A program made the translations under genes and the position numbers. Below are positions 1 to 8,736 of a stretch of DNA of 64,000 bases, one piece after another. Where the stretch lies: the NCBI GenBank assembly GCA_029262795.1, contig JAJCYT010000031.1, positions 124,001 to 188,000 on the forward strand. The letters are read 5' to 3'. Source of the DNA: Candidatus Fraserbacteria bacterium. GTDB taxonomy: Bacteria; Bipolaricaulota; Bipolaricaulia; RBG-16-55-9; JAJCYT01. The stretch's first letter is position 1, and every line of letters starts with the position of its first letter. The notes under the pieces were generated by a model. The model saw only the letters and a program-made list of their open reading frames with translations, ran no database searches and had not been told where the DNA came from.

Positions 1-206
1 GCATTTTTAAAGCCATCCAAAATCCACCAAACAACACCCGCGCTGCCGGACGTGCCCAAGTGGTCAAGGGTTTGATTGATCGCAAGCAACCCCATTATGT
101 CATTGAGTGGGATGGCATCCTCGCGGATGAAGATCGTGTCCTGCTCTTTGAAAACCCCTTCCATGATTACATGGATGAGGCCGACGAATTCCTAAAACTT
201 TTCTAA
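1..206 (+). CDS. C-terminal end of an unrecognised protein (5' truncated by window edge)
   Basis: The reading frame is open from base 3 to the TAA at 204-206 and gives about 67 residues. It runs through NNTRAAGRAQVVKGLIDR and ends in DEADEFLKLF. The composition is normal for a coding region, and no other long frame competes here. I do not recognise the family. The window edge removes the start, so total length and domains cannot be judged. It converges on the small zinc-ribbon gene that ends 5 bases further on. Confidence 0.6.
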   Translation, partial: IFKAIQNPPNNTRAAGRAQVVKGLIDRKQPHYVIEWDGILADEDRVLLFENPFHDYMDEADEFLKLF

Positions 207-211
207 ATAAT

Positions 212-439
212 TCAATTCTCAGCCCAGGCTGGCATAGCTTTCATGAAGTGTTCGGCGCGTTGAATGGCTTGTTCCTGATTGATGTCTGGTTGCCAAGTGG
301 TCAGCCACTGGGCGATGCCAAATTTTATATCTTCGTATGATTTTAGATTGCCTTGATCATCCTGACAATGTTGGCAGTAGCGTTTGTCTTTTCCCTGTGT
401 TTGTGCTGAAAGTGGCATGGTGCATGATTGGCAAAACAT
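212..439 (-). CDS. Small putative zinc-ribbon protein
   Basis: A 75-residue protein starts MFCQSCTMPL and carries a second CxxC (YCQHCQ) about 16 residues later. Together they form a four-cysteine zinc knuckle, followed by an acidic, Trp-rich helical tail. This layout matches the 'putative zinc ribbon' family (PF12674 type), whose members are usually 75-100 residues and of unknown function. The gene stands alone between the convergent upstream fragment and the terminator of the pyrimidine operon. The family call rests on cysteine spacing and length; a DNA, RNA or protein partner cannot be read from the sequence. Confidence 0.7.
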   Translation of the reverse strand: MFCQSCTMPLSAQTQGKDKRYCQHCQDDQGNLKSYEDIKFGIAQWLTTWQPDINQEQAIQRAEHFMKAMPAWAEN

Positions 440-508
440 AGATGAATCACCTTCAAAGGTTCGAGATTGATTTTTTATTTAAGCATGACTTGGATTCTTA
501 GTCAATTC

Positions 509-540
509 AAAAAAGGAAGGGTGTGAATGAACACACCCTT
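509..540 (-). terminator. Rho-independent terminator of the pyrimidine operon
   Basis: A perfect 9-bp inverted repeat (arms 517-525 and 532-540, 6-base loop) is followed on the minus strand by CCTTTTTTG. It lies 29 bases beyond the aldehyde dehydrogenase stop codon, so it should end the minus-strand operon. Confidence 0.85.
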
Positions 541-568
541 CTCAATACGAACTCTGATTTTAAAAAAC

Positions 569-2056
569 TTAATAGATGTTGCTCTTACGCGCACCACCCG
601 TGTAATCGAGGAACACCGTCTTCAATTCGGTGAAAAAGTGTAAGCCTTCTTTGGCCATTTCACGATCACCAATGCCACTGGCTTTGATGCCGCCGAAAGG
701 CACTTGGGCTTCGCCGCCCAAGGTTGGTGAGTTGATGTGTACCATACCGGCTTCGATATCGTCAGAGAATTTCATGGCTTGGTTGATGTCACGTGTGTAA
801 ATAGAACTCGACAAACCGTATTTGGTATTGTTGGACATCTCTATGGCTTCCTCATAATTCTTGGCGCGGATGATGGACAACACAGGGCCAAACACTTCTT
901 CCTGTGCAAGGTAGGAGTTTTGATCCACGTGATCGAATACGGTTGGGCGTACAAAGAAGCCTTTGTCCATACCGTTTTCAGTCACACGTTCGCCACCGGC
1001 CAGGAGTTTGAATCCGTCCTTGTTGCCGCTTTCGATAAAGCCGAGCACCGTGTCCAACTGAGACTGGTCAATGACCGGCCCCATGTCCACATCGTCATTG
1101 ATACCAGGGCCAACTTTGAGCGCATTTGCGCCTTCGGCCACGCGGGCAGCAAATTCATCAGCGATGGATTCTTCCACAATCAGGCGGCTGGTTGCAGTGC
1201 AACGCTGACCTGATGCGCCAAATGCACCTTTGAGAACGCCAGCGAGGGCCGAATCCAGATCGGCATCGGCCATGACCACACAAGGGTTTTTGCCACCAAG
1301 TTCACAGCAAAGTTTCTTGCCGGTTTCCATGGCGGCTTGTTCAATCTGTTTACCCACTTCATTAGAGCCGGTGAATGAAATGCCACACACTTTGTCGGCA
1401 TGAATCAATTCGTTGCCGACTTTTCTGCCGGAGCCAACCACCAAGTTCAATACACCTGGAGGCAAGCCTGCATCTTCAAAACATTTCGCCAAGTGATAGG
1501 CGCTCAATGGCGTAAAACTGGCAGGCTTGAACACCACAGAATTTCCGGCGACCAGTGCAGGCGCTATTTTCCAGCAAGGAATGGCCCAAGGGAAATTCCA
1601 AGGGGTGATAATACTGACAGCGCCGAGTGGTTCACGTTTGGTGAACAATAAGTTGTTTCCCAACTCAGAAGGTGCGGCATCACCGATCAGACGAAGCCCT
1701 TCGCCAGAGTAGAACTCCAGAAGGTTACAGCCTTTGATGACTTCGCCACGAGCATCGCTGAGCACTTTGCCTGCTTCCAGGCTCATGTCTCGGGCAATTT
1801 GATCTTCGCGTTCTTCGGCCAATTGAAGGGCTTTTCGCACAATACGCGCACGCTGTGGCGGTGAGGTGCGACGCCAGCCCTGAAAGGCATCCTGTGCGGC
1901 TTGCAGGGCTTCGTGTGTTTGTTCAGTGGAGACCATGGAGAAGCGCGACAGCACTTCATCCTGATTGGCAGGATTCAGCACTTGAAGTTCGCCTGCCTGG
2001 CCATCCACCCATTTCCCATTAATAAAGTTTTTGTAAACGGCGGTTGCGGTTGCCAT
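569..2056 (-). CDS. NAD(P)-dependent aldehyde dehydrogenase (semialdehyde type)
   Basis: The 495-residue protein has the full ALDH layout: cofactor region ITPWNFPWA, general base Glu252 in ELGGK, catalytic Cys286 in GQRCTA, and the C-terminal VPFGGIKASG. I chose the ATG at 2056 because AAGGA lies upstream; a longer frame would run into the preceding gene. It resembles the succinate/2-oxoglutarate semialdehyde and betaine aldehyde dehydrogenases more than the CoA-dependent methylmalonate semialdehyde enzyme. As the last gene of a pyrimidine operon, its likely substrate is malonate semialdehyde (or the 2-methyl form from thymine) made by the aminotransferase just upstream. The substrate is inferred from context only. 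Confidence 0.88.
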   Translation of the reverse strand: MATATAVYKNFINGKWVDGQAGELQVLNPANQDEVLSRFSMVSTEQTHEALQAAQDAFQGWRRTSPPQRARIVRKALQLAEEREDQIARDMSLEAGKVLSDARGEVIKGCNLLEFYSGEGLRLIGDAAPSELGNNLLFTKREPLGAVSIITPWNFPWAIPCWKIAPALVAGNSVVFKPASFTPLSAYHLAKCFEDAGLPPGVLNLVVGSGRKVGNELIHADKVCGISFTGSNEVGKQIEQAAMETGKKLCCELGGKNPCVVMADADLDSALAGVLKGAFGASGQRCTATSRLIVEESIADEFAARVAEGANALKVGPGINDDVDMGPVIDQSQLDTVLGFIESGNKDGFKLLAGGERVTENGMDKGFFVRPTVFDHVDQNSYLAQEEVFGPVLSIIRAKNYEEAIEMSNNTKYGLSSSIYTRDINQAMKFSDDIEAGMVHINSPTLGGEAQVPFGGIKASGIGDREMAKEGLHFFTELKTVFLDYTGGARKSNIY

Positions 2057-2079
2057 TTTTAAAATATCCTTCCTAATCT

Positions 2080-3384
2080 TTAAAGCTGTTCGTCTGCCCA
2101 ACTGAGGGCTTTATCCAGTGCAGCTACACCTTCGTCGATCTGGGCTTCCGTGATGATCAATGGTGGGGCAAGAATCAGTGTGTTGATCATGGGCACCACG
2201 TAAACGCCCTCGGCCATCAATTTGCCACCAACCTGAGCCAGGACGCTTGGCTTGCCTTTAATCTTGGCATCGTAATCGTCGAATGGCTCTTTGGTTTCGC
2301 GGTTCTTCACGAGTTCCACACCACAGAACAAGCCCACGCCGCGAACGTCACCCACACTCGGATGTTGTTCTTTCAGTTCACAAAGTTTGTCCATCAGATA
2401 ACGGCCTTTTTCTTTGACGCCTGCAATGATGTTTTCATCTTCGTAAATCTGAATTGTTTCCAAAGCGCAAGCCACGGTCATTGGATGGCCAGAATAGGTA
2501 TGGCCGATGTTAAAGAAGTTTTCGTCAAAATGGGCCGCAATTTCTTCAGATACCGTGGTGGCTGCCAATGGAAGATAAGCGGAGGTAATCCCTTTTGCCA
2601 TGGTGATGATATCTGGCTGCATGTTCCACAAATCGCAGGCGAACCATTCGCCGCAGCGACCAAAACCACTCATCACCTCGTCAGCAATCAACAATGCGCC
2701 ATGTTTTTCACAGATGCGTTTCAATTCAGGCATGTAGTCAGGCGGTGGCACCAGGATGCCGTTAGAACCAACCACAGGCTCTGCAATGACAGCAGCGACC
2801 TGGTCGCCTTCATGGGTCATCATTTCATCGATGTAATCCAGCGTCTGCATCGCATTTTTGAACAAGGTGCGATATTCGTAAGGGGCAGGCGCTTTGAGGA
2901 ATCCGGCCATGCCGTGTTCCGTGGCCCATCGTCGCTGTTCAGCCGTCATTTGGGCTGAGACATAGGTAGAACCATGATAGGAATTGTAACGCGAAATAAT
3001 TTTATGTTTGCCCGTAAACCAGCGTGCGATCATGATGGCCGCTTCATTGGCTTCGGTCCCGCCTGGAGAGAAGAAGGTTTTCTTCAAATTGCCAGGAGTA
3101 ATTTCAGCCAGCTTTTTGCCGAGCTTGGCGCGCGCTTCATTGGTGAAGCCGGGAGCCATGAAGGCAAATTTCTCAGCTTGGGCATTCATCGCTTTGTTGA
3201 TACGTTCGTTCTTATGACCAAGTTGGGAACACATCAACTGAGAAGAAAAATCTAAAAATTTGTTGCCATCCGCATCGGTAAAGTAAACACCCTCGGCATC
3301 GACAATCTGTTTAGGATTGTACGCTTTTTGAAACGCCCAGGTTCCAAACACGTACTCTTTATCCATACGTTCAATATCGTTCAT
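2080..3384 (-). CDS. Class III aminotransferase, probably beta-alanine:pyruvate type
   Basis: The 434-residue PLP enzyme shows class III aminotransferase landmarks: GGTEANEAAIMIAR near the cofactor phosphate, LIADEVMSGFGR with the PLP-binding Asp, and the Schiff-base lysine in TMAKGITSAY. The start overlaps the dihydropyrimidinase stop by 4 bases (ATGA) behind a GGAGG site. Relatives act on beta-alanine, taurine or other omega-amino acids. Directly after dihydropyrimidinase and beta-ureidopropionase, the sensible role is moving the amino group of beta-alanine or 3-aminoisobutyrate to pyruvate or 2-oxoglutarate. Fold and class are clear; exact substrate is inferred from the operon. Confidence 0.88.
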   Translation of the reverse strand: MNDIERMDKEYVFGTWAFQKAYNPKQIVDAEGVYFTDADGNKFLDFSSQLMCSQLGHKNERINKAMNAQAEKFAFMAPGFTNEARAKLGKKLAEITPGNLKKTFFSPGGTEANEAAIMIARWFTGKHKIISRYNSYHGSTYVSAQMTAEQRRWATEHGMAGFLKAPAPYEYRTLFKNAMQTLDYIDEMMTHEGDQVAAVIAEPVVGSNGILVPPPDYMPELKRICEKHGALLIADEVMSGFGRCGEWFACDLWNMQPDIITMAKGITSAYLPLAATTVSEEIAAHFDENFFNIGHTYSGHPMTVACALETIQIYEDENIIAGVKEKGRYLMDKLCELKEQHPSVGDVRGVGLFCGVELVKNRETKEPFDDYDAKIKGKPSVLAQVGGKLMAEGVYVVPMINTLILAPPLIITEAQIDEGVAALDKALSWADEQL

Positions 3385-4787
3385 GCCAAGCCTCCTTGTG
3401 GGGGATTTTTGAGCACTTCTTTAGAAATGCGACGTTCCACAAATTTGCCACGGCCGCGTTCAGCTTTGAGTTTACCTTTTTCAACAACCACTTCACCACG
3501 GGAAATGGTGTAGATAGGCCAACCTTTGAGTTCGCGACCTTGATAGATGGTGTAATCCGTGGCGCTGTGCATGTTTTTAGCCGTAATTTTTTTCTTCAGT
3601 TGTGGGTCAATAATAACGATGTCTGCATCTTTACCCACTTCCAACGAACCTTTCTTTTGTAGGCCATGAATTTTGGCCGTGTTCTCGCTGGTCAATTGTG
3701 CCAGGCGATTGAGTGTGATGCGGCCTTTGTTCACGCCTTCGCTGAACATGTAAGGTAACATGATCTCTGTGCCCATAACGCCGTTTGGCACTTTGGAGAA
3801 AAGGTTCTTGCCTTGGTTTTTCTGCTTCATGGTGAATGGGCAATGGTCTGTGCCCATGCAGTTGACCGAACCGTTCTGGATGCCTTCCCATAATTTGCGA
3901 TTGTCATTTTTGGTGCGGAAGGGAGGCGTCATATAATACTTATGACCATCTTTTTCGTTGTACTTTTCATTGGTGAATTCCAAGAACTGTGGACAAGATT
4001 CCACAATCATCGGATGGCCTTCAGATTGAGCCTTGTGCATATGGGCCAAACCTTCAGCCGTGCTGAGGTGAACCACATACAGAGGCGCCTTGGCTTGCTT
4101 GGCCAACTCGATACTTGTTGCAATCGACGTGGCTTCCACAAAGTTTGGTCGACTGTCGTAGTGCTGCATCCAAGAGACTTTGCCTTTTGCATTTTCTTCA
4201 TCCATAAAGCGCATCACCAAATCTGCATTTTCAGCATGGATCAGCAACAAGCCACCGTGTTTTTTGGTTTCCTGCAACATACGGAACATAAAGCCGTCGC
4301 CCACTGCAAAGCCCTCGCGCACATAAGGCAGCAACAGTTTGAATGTGGGAATGCCCATGTCAATCAGTTCTTTGACGTAATTAAGATTCTTCTGGCATTC
4401 TTCGGTAAACCCTGCGTGAAAGCTGTAGTCAATGACTGAATCCGGGGCAGCCAGTTTCTGTCGTGCTTTCAAATGTTTCAGCATGTCTTTGCCGCGTGCA
4501 TGGATGGCAAAGTCGATGTAAGTGGTCACGCCGCCAAAGGCACCGGCCACAGAACCATCGTAATAATCGTCGGCAGAGATCGCGCCCTGAAACGGCAAGG
4601 CAAAGTGAACGTGCGGGTCAATGGCCCCTGGCATCACCACTTTGCCCGATGCATCGATGACACGTTTGCCTTGCAGCTTGGTTTTGCTAAGCGCGGCGAT
4701 AGAGCCGCCTTTAATGCCGATGGAATATTTTTCTACGCCACCTGGGGTGACAACTTTTCCTTTTTCAATGACTAGATCGTACATCAT
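3381..4787 (-). CDS. Dihydropyrimidinase (D-hydantoinase)
   Basis: The 468-residue cyclic amidohydrolase opens 5,6-dihydrouracil or dihydrothymine to N-carbamoyl-beta-alanine or its methyl form. It has the metal-binding HxH in DPHVHFALPFQG, a lysine in GIPTFKLLLPY where the family carries its carboxylated metal-bridging Lys, and the late MGTDHCPF aspartate. The start is the first ATG of the ATG-ATG pair at 4787. Its AGGAG site overlaps the TAG stop of the upstream amidase, so the two should be translationally coupled. Length fits the family (about 460-480). Allantoinase or dihydroorotase are less likely given the beta-ureidopropionase neighbour. Confidence 0.92.
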   Translation of the reverse strand: MMYDLVIEKGKVVTPGGVEKYSIGIKGGSIAALSKTKLQGKRVIDASGKVVMPGAIDPHVHFALPFQGAISADDYYDGSVAGAFGGVTTYIDFAIHARGKDMLKHLKARQKLAAPDSVIDYSFHAGFTEECQKNLNYVKELIDMGIPTFKLLLPYVREGFAVGDGFMFRMLQETKKHGGLLLIHAENADLVMRFMDEENAKGKVSWMQHYDSRPNFVEATSIATSIELAKQAKAPLYVVHLSTAEGLAHMHKAQSEGHPMIVESCPQFLEFTNEKYNEKDGHKYYMTPPFRTKNDNRKLWEGIQNGSVNCMGTDHCPFTMKQKNQGKNLFSKVPNGVMGTEIMLPYMFSEGVNKGRITLNRLAQLTSENTAKIHGLQKKGSLEVGKDADIVIIDPQLKKKITAKNMHSATDYTIYQGRELKGWPIYTISRGEVVVEKGKLKAERGRGKFVERRISKEVLKNPPQGGLA

Positions 4788-4797
4788 GGTCTCACTC

Positions 4798-5673
4798 CTA
4801 AGGTAAATCTTGTGCCAATGCTCCGTAAGCATCAGGTCGGCGGTCACGGTAGAACTGCCACACTTGGCGCACTTCTTCGATCTGGTCCATGTCCATGTCG
4901 GCAATTACAATTTCATCGTTGTCTTCGCCGGCTTGCGCAATCATTTCACCACGAGGGTTACAGAAGTAGCTAGAGCCATACCACTTGCCAATGTCCCAAG
5001 GCTGTTCATGTCCCACGCGATTGATAGCGCCCACAAAGTATTGATTGGCCACAGCGTGTGCGGGTTGTTCAATTTCCCAAAGATACTGGCTCAAGCCAGC
5101 AACTGTAGCAGAAGGGTTAAACACAATTTCTGCGCCATTCAAACCCAAAGCACGAGCACCTTCAGGGAAGTGACGATCATAGCAAATATAGACGCCCACT
5201 TTGCCCACAGCGGTATCGAACACGGGGTAGCCTAAATTGCCTGGGCGGAAATAAAATTTTTCCCAGAAGCCTGGGTGTGTGTGAGGAATATGTGTTTTGC
5301 GGTATTTTCCAAGATAGGTGCCGTCGGCATCAATCACAGAAGCGGTATTGTAATACACACCTGTAATGTCTTCTTCATAGATAGGAATCACGAGTACGAT
5401 ACCGTGTTTTTTAGCCACTTCCTGCATCAATACGGTTGTTTCGCCGTCAGGAATTTTTTCGGTGAGATCGTACCAGCGAATGTTCTGTTCAGCGCAAAAA
5501 TAAGGTCCATAAAACAATTCCTGCAAACAGACCACTTGCGCACCTTTTTCGGCGGCTTCATCAATCATCTTTAAATGTTTGTCCGTCATGTTTCGTTTGA
5601 TGACCTCATTGGGTTCATCAACTGATGTGTTCAGGGAAGCCTGAATCAGGCCTCCGCGTACCATTCTGCTCAT
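4798..5673 (-). CDS. Beta-ureidopropionase (N-carbamoyl-beta-alanine amidohydrolase)
   Basis: The 291-residue nitrilase-superfamily enzyme has the Glu-Lys-Cys triad: Glu in CLQELFYGPYF, Lys in KYRKTHIPH and Cys in VYICYDRHFPEG. It would hydrolyse N-carbamoyl-beta-alanine to beta-alanine, CO2 and ammonia. The nearest alternative is N-carbamoylputrescine amidase, which shares this architecture, but dihydropyrimidinase is the next gene and no agmatine gene is present. It is the first gene of the operon; the start at 5673 follows a GGAGG site. Its stop is TAG, which shows that TAG is an ordinary stop codon in this genome. Confidence 0.9.
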   Translation of the reverse strand: MSRMVRGGLIQASLNTSVDEPNEVIKRNMTDKHLKMIDEAAEKGAQVVCLQELFYGPYFCAEQNIRWYDLTEKIPDGETTVLMQEVAKKHGIVLVIPIYEEDITGVYYNTASVIDADGTYLGKYRKTHIPHTHPGFWEKFYFRPGNLGYPVFDTAVGKVGVYICYDRHFPEGARALGLNGAEIVFNPSATVAGLSQYLWEIEQPAHAVANQYFVGAINRVGHEQPWDIGKWYGSSYFCNPRGEMIAQAGEDNDEIVIADMDMDQIEEVRQVWQFYRDRRPDAYGALAQDLP

Positions 5674-5719
5674 AACGCCTCCTTGCAGCTCTTTAGTTTT
5701 TGTATTGATCTAAAATTAA

Positions 5720-5806
5720 ATTTTTGAAAAAACATTTGTCTGAATAATAAATTTTCAAAACCCCTACGGGCCTCTACTTCTAGCATATTTTATAAAAACC
5801 TGTCAA
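5720..5806 (-). promoter_or_regulatory. Control region of the pyrimidine operon
   Basis: The 129-base gap before the operon is very AT rich. On the minus strand it holds TTGACA (5806-5801), overlapping the thiolase stop, but the best -10-like hexamers lie at 13-14 bp rather than 17 bp. Downstream is a 9-bp inverted repeat, TTTTGAAAA (5722-5730) and TTTTCAAAA (5752-5760), with centres 30 bp apart. That is a reasonable operator or looping site. The promoter assignment is weak. Confidence 0.35.
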
Positions 5807-7395
5807 CTTGATTTTTTCTTGCGTTTGACGGCGAAGTAGTGGGTTTTCAAGCTGCTGCCCGATAAAAAATCTTTGACTTGAGACAAAGCGCCTTTGGGTT
5901 TGCGGTCCAGCATTTTGACAGACACTTCACCTTGTTTAACGCGCTCGGCATCATCGGTGAAGTAATAGGGGCCGCCCTCGCCACTTGCCTCAATCTTTTT
6001 GAGATGAACAGTTTGCCCAATTTCAACAGGGCGTTCGGGGTCACCCCGTGCAATAATGTGGTTGCCACCTTTGGTGTTGACCAATGCCAACAGCATCGGA
6101 GCGGGAAATCCTTCCGCAGGCGCATTCAAATAAGTGAACGTTTCAACCACGCCCGTGGTCTGCCGTCGTGGTCGTTTGCCATTAAGCAAGGAAAGTCGTT
6201 CTGGTACATGAAGTTGCTCGACTGTTTCTGGTTCAATCGGCGCTTTGCGTGCGCGAGGTTTTCCCAGAATGGTGACAAAACTTTGGTTGAACAATCCGCC
6301 CGTGCTTTGACAGAGCGCCATGCCTGTCTTTTTAATCTGAACTTGCTTGTCAACCTGACCACGCATTTGGCTCACCGCTTCGATCACCTGAGCTAAGCCG
6401 GATGTGCTAACGGGATGACCTCTTGCTTTCAGACCGCCACTGATGTTGGTTGGCAGTTTCCCTTTGATGTGTGTGATTTCATCCAGTTCCGCTTGTGCGG
6501 ATGTGCCACGTTCCATTAGGCCGGTGTCTTCCAAACTTAGAACTTCAAACGGAATAAAGGCATCATGAATTTCAGCGAACTGAATGGTCTGAGGTCCGCG
6601 TCCCGCCATGTTGTAGGCGCGAATAGCCGCAGCCCTTGTTGATCTAAATGAAGTTAATTCTTCACGATCTGTCATGGATAGCGTATCAGTGCCTTGACCG
6701 ATACCCCAGATGCGAATATCTGTGGGTTCAGAAGTCAGCAGCATTGCGGCTGCACCGTCGGTAATAGGTGCACAATCGTAAAGGCACAACGGAGACGAAA
6801 CCATTCGGCTGTCGAAATATTTTTCTTCAGAAATCGGCTTGCGGAATTGCGCACGATCATTGAATTGCCCCATGTCGTGATTCTTCACAGCCACCTTCAT
6901 CAAAGCGCGACGGCAATCTTCCTCAGATAATTTGGCATCGTGCATCCAACGCTGGGTTACCATGGCTGCCAACGCAGGCATGGTGGCCCCTGCCTGACGA
7001 TCTTTTGCGGCAATGACCTGAGATAAAAGTTGTGTCACTTTGCGGGTTGGCAAATGCGTCATTGCATCACCCGCAACAACCAACGCACGCTTGACATTGC
7101 CCGATGCCACCGCCTGAAACGCTTCATGCAACACGGCTGCTCCCGTTGAGGAGGTGGCTTCCACACGCATGGCAGGAACCCCACTCAGTCCCAGGCGGTC
7201 CGTGAGCCAGGCGGCAAAATTACTGTCACCAACAAAGCCTTCAGGATTCATCAGGCCAACGTAAATGGCATCGGGTGAAAGATGTTCAGATTCTGATAGC
7301 GCCCCTTGGGCAGCATGAACCAATAAATCAATGAGTGGTTCATGCAACTTGCCAAACTGTGTCATGCCTGTGCCAGCGATGTAGACAGGTTTCAT
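5803..7395 (-). CDS. Thiolase-like enzyme fused to a C-terminal DUF35 (OB-fold) domain
   Basis: The 530-residue protein has a thiolase-fold part (about 1-385) with the late catalytic histidines in EIHDAFIPFEV and KARGHPVSTSG. A shorter domain follows (about 400-500) with GNHIIARGD and IGQTVHLKK, resembling the DUF35 OB-fold. The position where SCP2-type thiolases carry the nucleophilic Cys (VEAACASG) reads VEATSSTG, so Ser82 replaces Cys. DUF35 proteins are normally separate partners of acetoacetyl-CoA thiolases in archaea and of thiolase-like retro-aldolases such as Ltp2. The fusion plus the missing Cys points away from ordinary acetyl-CoA acetyltransferase. It lies 35 bases after the amino acid dehydrogenase and is probably co-transcribed with it. 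Confidence 0.75.
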   Translation of the reverse strand: MKPVYIAGTGMTQFGKLHEPLIDLLVHAAQGALSESEHLSPDAIYVGLMNPEGFVGDSNFAAWLTDRLGLSGVPAMRVEATSSTGAAVLHEAFQAVASGNVKRALVVAGDAMTHLPTRKVTQLLSQVIAAKDRQAGATMPALAAMVTQRWMHDAKLSEEDCRRALMKVAVKNHDMGQFNDRAQFRKPISEEKYFDSRMVSSPLCLYDCAPITDGAAAMLLTSEPTDIRIWGIGQGTDTLSMTDREELTSFRSTRAAAIRAYNMAGRGPQTIQFAEIHDAFIPFEVLSLEDTGLMERGTSAQAELDEITHIKGKLPTNISGGLKARGHPVSTSGLAQVIEAVSQMRGQVDKQVQIKKTGMALCQSTGGLFNQSFVTILGKPRARKAPIEPETVEQLHVPERLSLLNGKRPRRQTTGVVETFTYLNAPAEGFPAPMLLALVNTKGGNHIIARGDPERPVEIGQTVHLKKIEASGEGGPYYFTDDAERVKQGEVSVKMLDRKPKGALSQVKDFLSGSSLKTHYFAVKRKKKSS

Positions 7396-7430
7396 ACAGC
7401 GATTATATCAAATTGGTTGCCGGATTCATC

Positions 7431-8585
7431 TCATTTTTGCAGGCGTTGCTCTGCAAGTTGAACAGCCACATCGCGTGGCAAAATCTTCTCCTGTTGGCTG
7501 AGGCTCAACACATCACGCGTTGACTTTCGCATTCGCCTGCCCAGCTCTGTGAAAACAGCTTCCGGCTCTAAAGGCACTTGGTTGGTAAGCAATAAACCAA
7601 ACCCGCCTGCCGTGCCGACATTGGCAATGAAGTCTGGCACCACAGCGATGCCGTGATCAAATAAATATTTTTCTGCAACCTCAGTCACAGGAATGTTGGC
7701 TGCTTCGATGATCAAACTGGCTTTGATTTGAGACACATTTTTCATATGAATCGTATCCGCAATCGCTGCGGGGATGAGTACATCTACATCCAATCCCAGC
7801 CATTCATCTCGATCTAAGGATTGATATTCTGAATCAAGTTTTGTTCGATCAATCGTGCCTAACGAATTTTTAGCGGCGAGTAATTCATCAACCACCAATC
7901 CACCAGGGTGATAAAGCGTGCCTTCCACATCAGACACTGCCACCACTTTGAATCCTTTTTGATTCAGATTCCTTGCAGTGATGCTGCCCACAGTGCCAAA
8001 GCCTTGAATAGCCACTCGTGTTTGAGTGGTGTCTAATTGCAAAACGTCACAAGCTTCTTCAGTCACTTCGGCCACGCCAAAGCCAGTGAGCTCTTCTTCC
8101 AGATTCACGCCGTTGAGGTCGGTTGGATTGAAATCAGGGGTAAGGCTTAACGTTGCGCCATCTTGGCCCATGTGTTTTTTTACCACATCAAACCAGGAAC
8201 AATTGGCTTGGCTGTAGATCAACCCCACATCCGCAGCAGTGGTGCCCATGTCTTCGCCAGCAACATACATTTCACTTAGAAAAGGTGCTGCCATTTTTGC
8301 AAATGCACGCAGATGAACTTCCCGATCTGGCGAATTTGGATCGGCCACAATGCCCGATTTGGAACCGCCGACAGGAACATCAACCGCACTGAATTTATAG
8401 GTCATGGCTTGCGCTAGACGATGTACTTCTTCTTTGGTTACGGTGGGCGACATGCGGATACCACCACCACAAAAGCCATTTCGTAATGTATCTATGATCA
8501 AGAAAGCATGGGTGTTGGTTTCAGGGTCATGCATTTCAATCTGATATTTTGGTTGGCGTGGTTGAACCTGCATGCGGATTGCCAT
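7431..8585 (-). CDS. Glu/Leu/Phe/Val-type amino acid dehydrogenase
   Basis: The 384-residue NAD(P)-dependent oxidative deaminase has the substrate-binding stretch GFCGGGIRMS, the catalytic lysine region PVGGSKSGIVAD and a Rossmann motif in QGFGTVGSITARNL. Length is intermediate between leucine dehydrogenase (about 360) and glutamate dehydrogenase (about 420), so the substrate is not settled. The ATG at 8585 is preceded by AAGGAGG. It begins a minus-strand pair with the thiolase fusion and is divergent from the ABC importer, which suggests amino acid use or nitrogen release. Confidence 0.85.
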   Translation of the reverse strand: MAIRMQVQPRQPKYQIEMHDPETNTHAFLIIDTLRNGFCGGGIRMSPTVTKEEVHRLAQAMTYKFSAVDVPVGGSKSGIVADPNSPDREVHLRAFAKMAAPFLSEMYVAGEDMGTTAADVGLIYSQANCSWFDVVKKHMGQDGATLSLTPDFNPTDLNGVNLEEELTGFGVAEVTEEACDVLQLDTTQTRVAIQGFGTVGSITARNLNQKGFKVVAVSDVEGTLYHPGGLVVDELLAAKNSLGTIDRTKLDSEYQSLDRDEWLGLDVDVLIPAAIADTIHMKNVSQIKASLIIEAANIPVTEVAEKYLFDHGIAVVPDFIANVGTAGGFGLLLTNQVPLEPEAVFTELGRRMRKSTRDVLSLSQQEKILPRDVAVQLAEQRLQK

Positions 8586-8685
8586 GAAAAGCCTCCTTAT
8601 TGCACGTTGGATTATATGGATAAATGTTGGATGATGACACCGAGATATTGTGCAAAAAAGTGTTTAGAATCATCAATTTGTACAG

Positions 8686-8714
8686 TTGACACGCTTTTGA
8701 GAAAGAATTATGAT
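8686..8714 (+). promoter_or_regulatory. Sigma-70-type promoter of the ABC importer operon
   Basis: TTGACA (8686-8691), a 17-bp spacer and TATGAT (8709-8714) form a near-consensus promoter. Transcription would begin near 8721, leaving about 16 bases before the ATG at 8737. An upstream ATG at 8710 sits inside the -10 box and cannot be the start. Confidence 0.85.
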
Positions 8715-8736
8715 CCTCCTTACGGAGGCAACCCCT

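Noticed and set aside
737-1213. Plus-strand frame of 158 codons inside the aldehyde dehydrogenase gene
   Set aside because: It is the reverse-strand shadow of a fully conserved gene and has no ribosome site or known motif.
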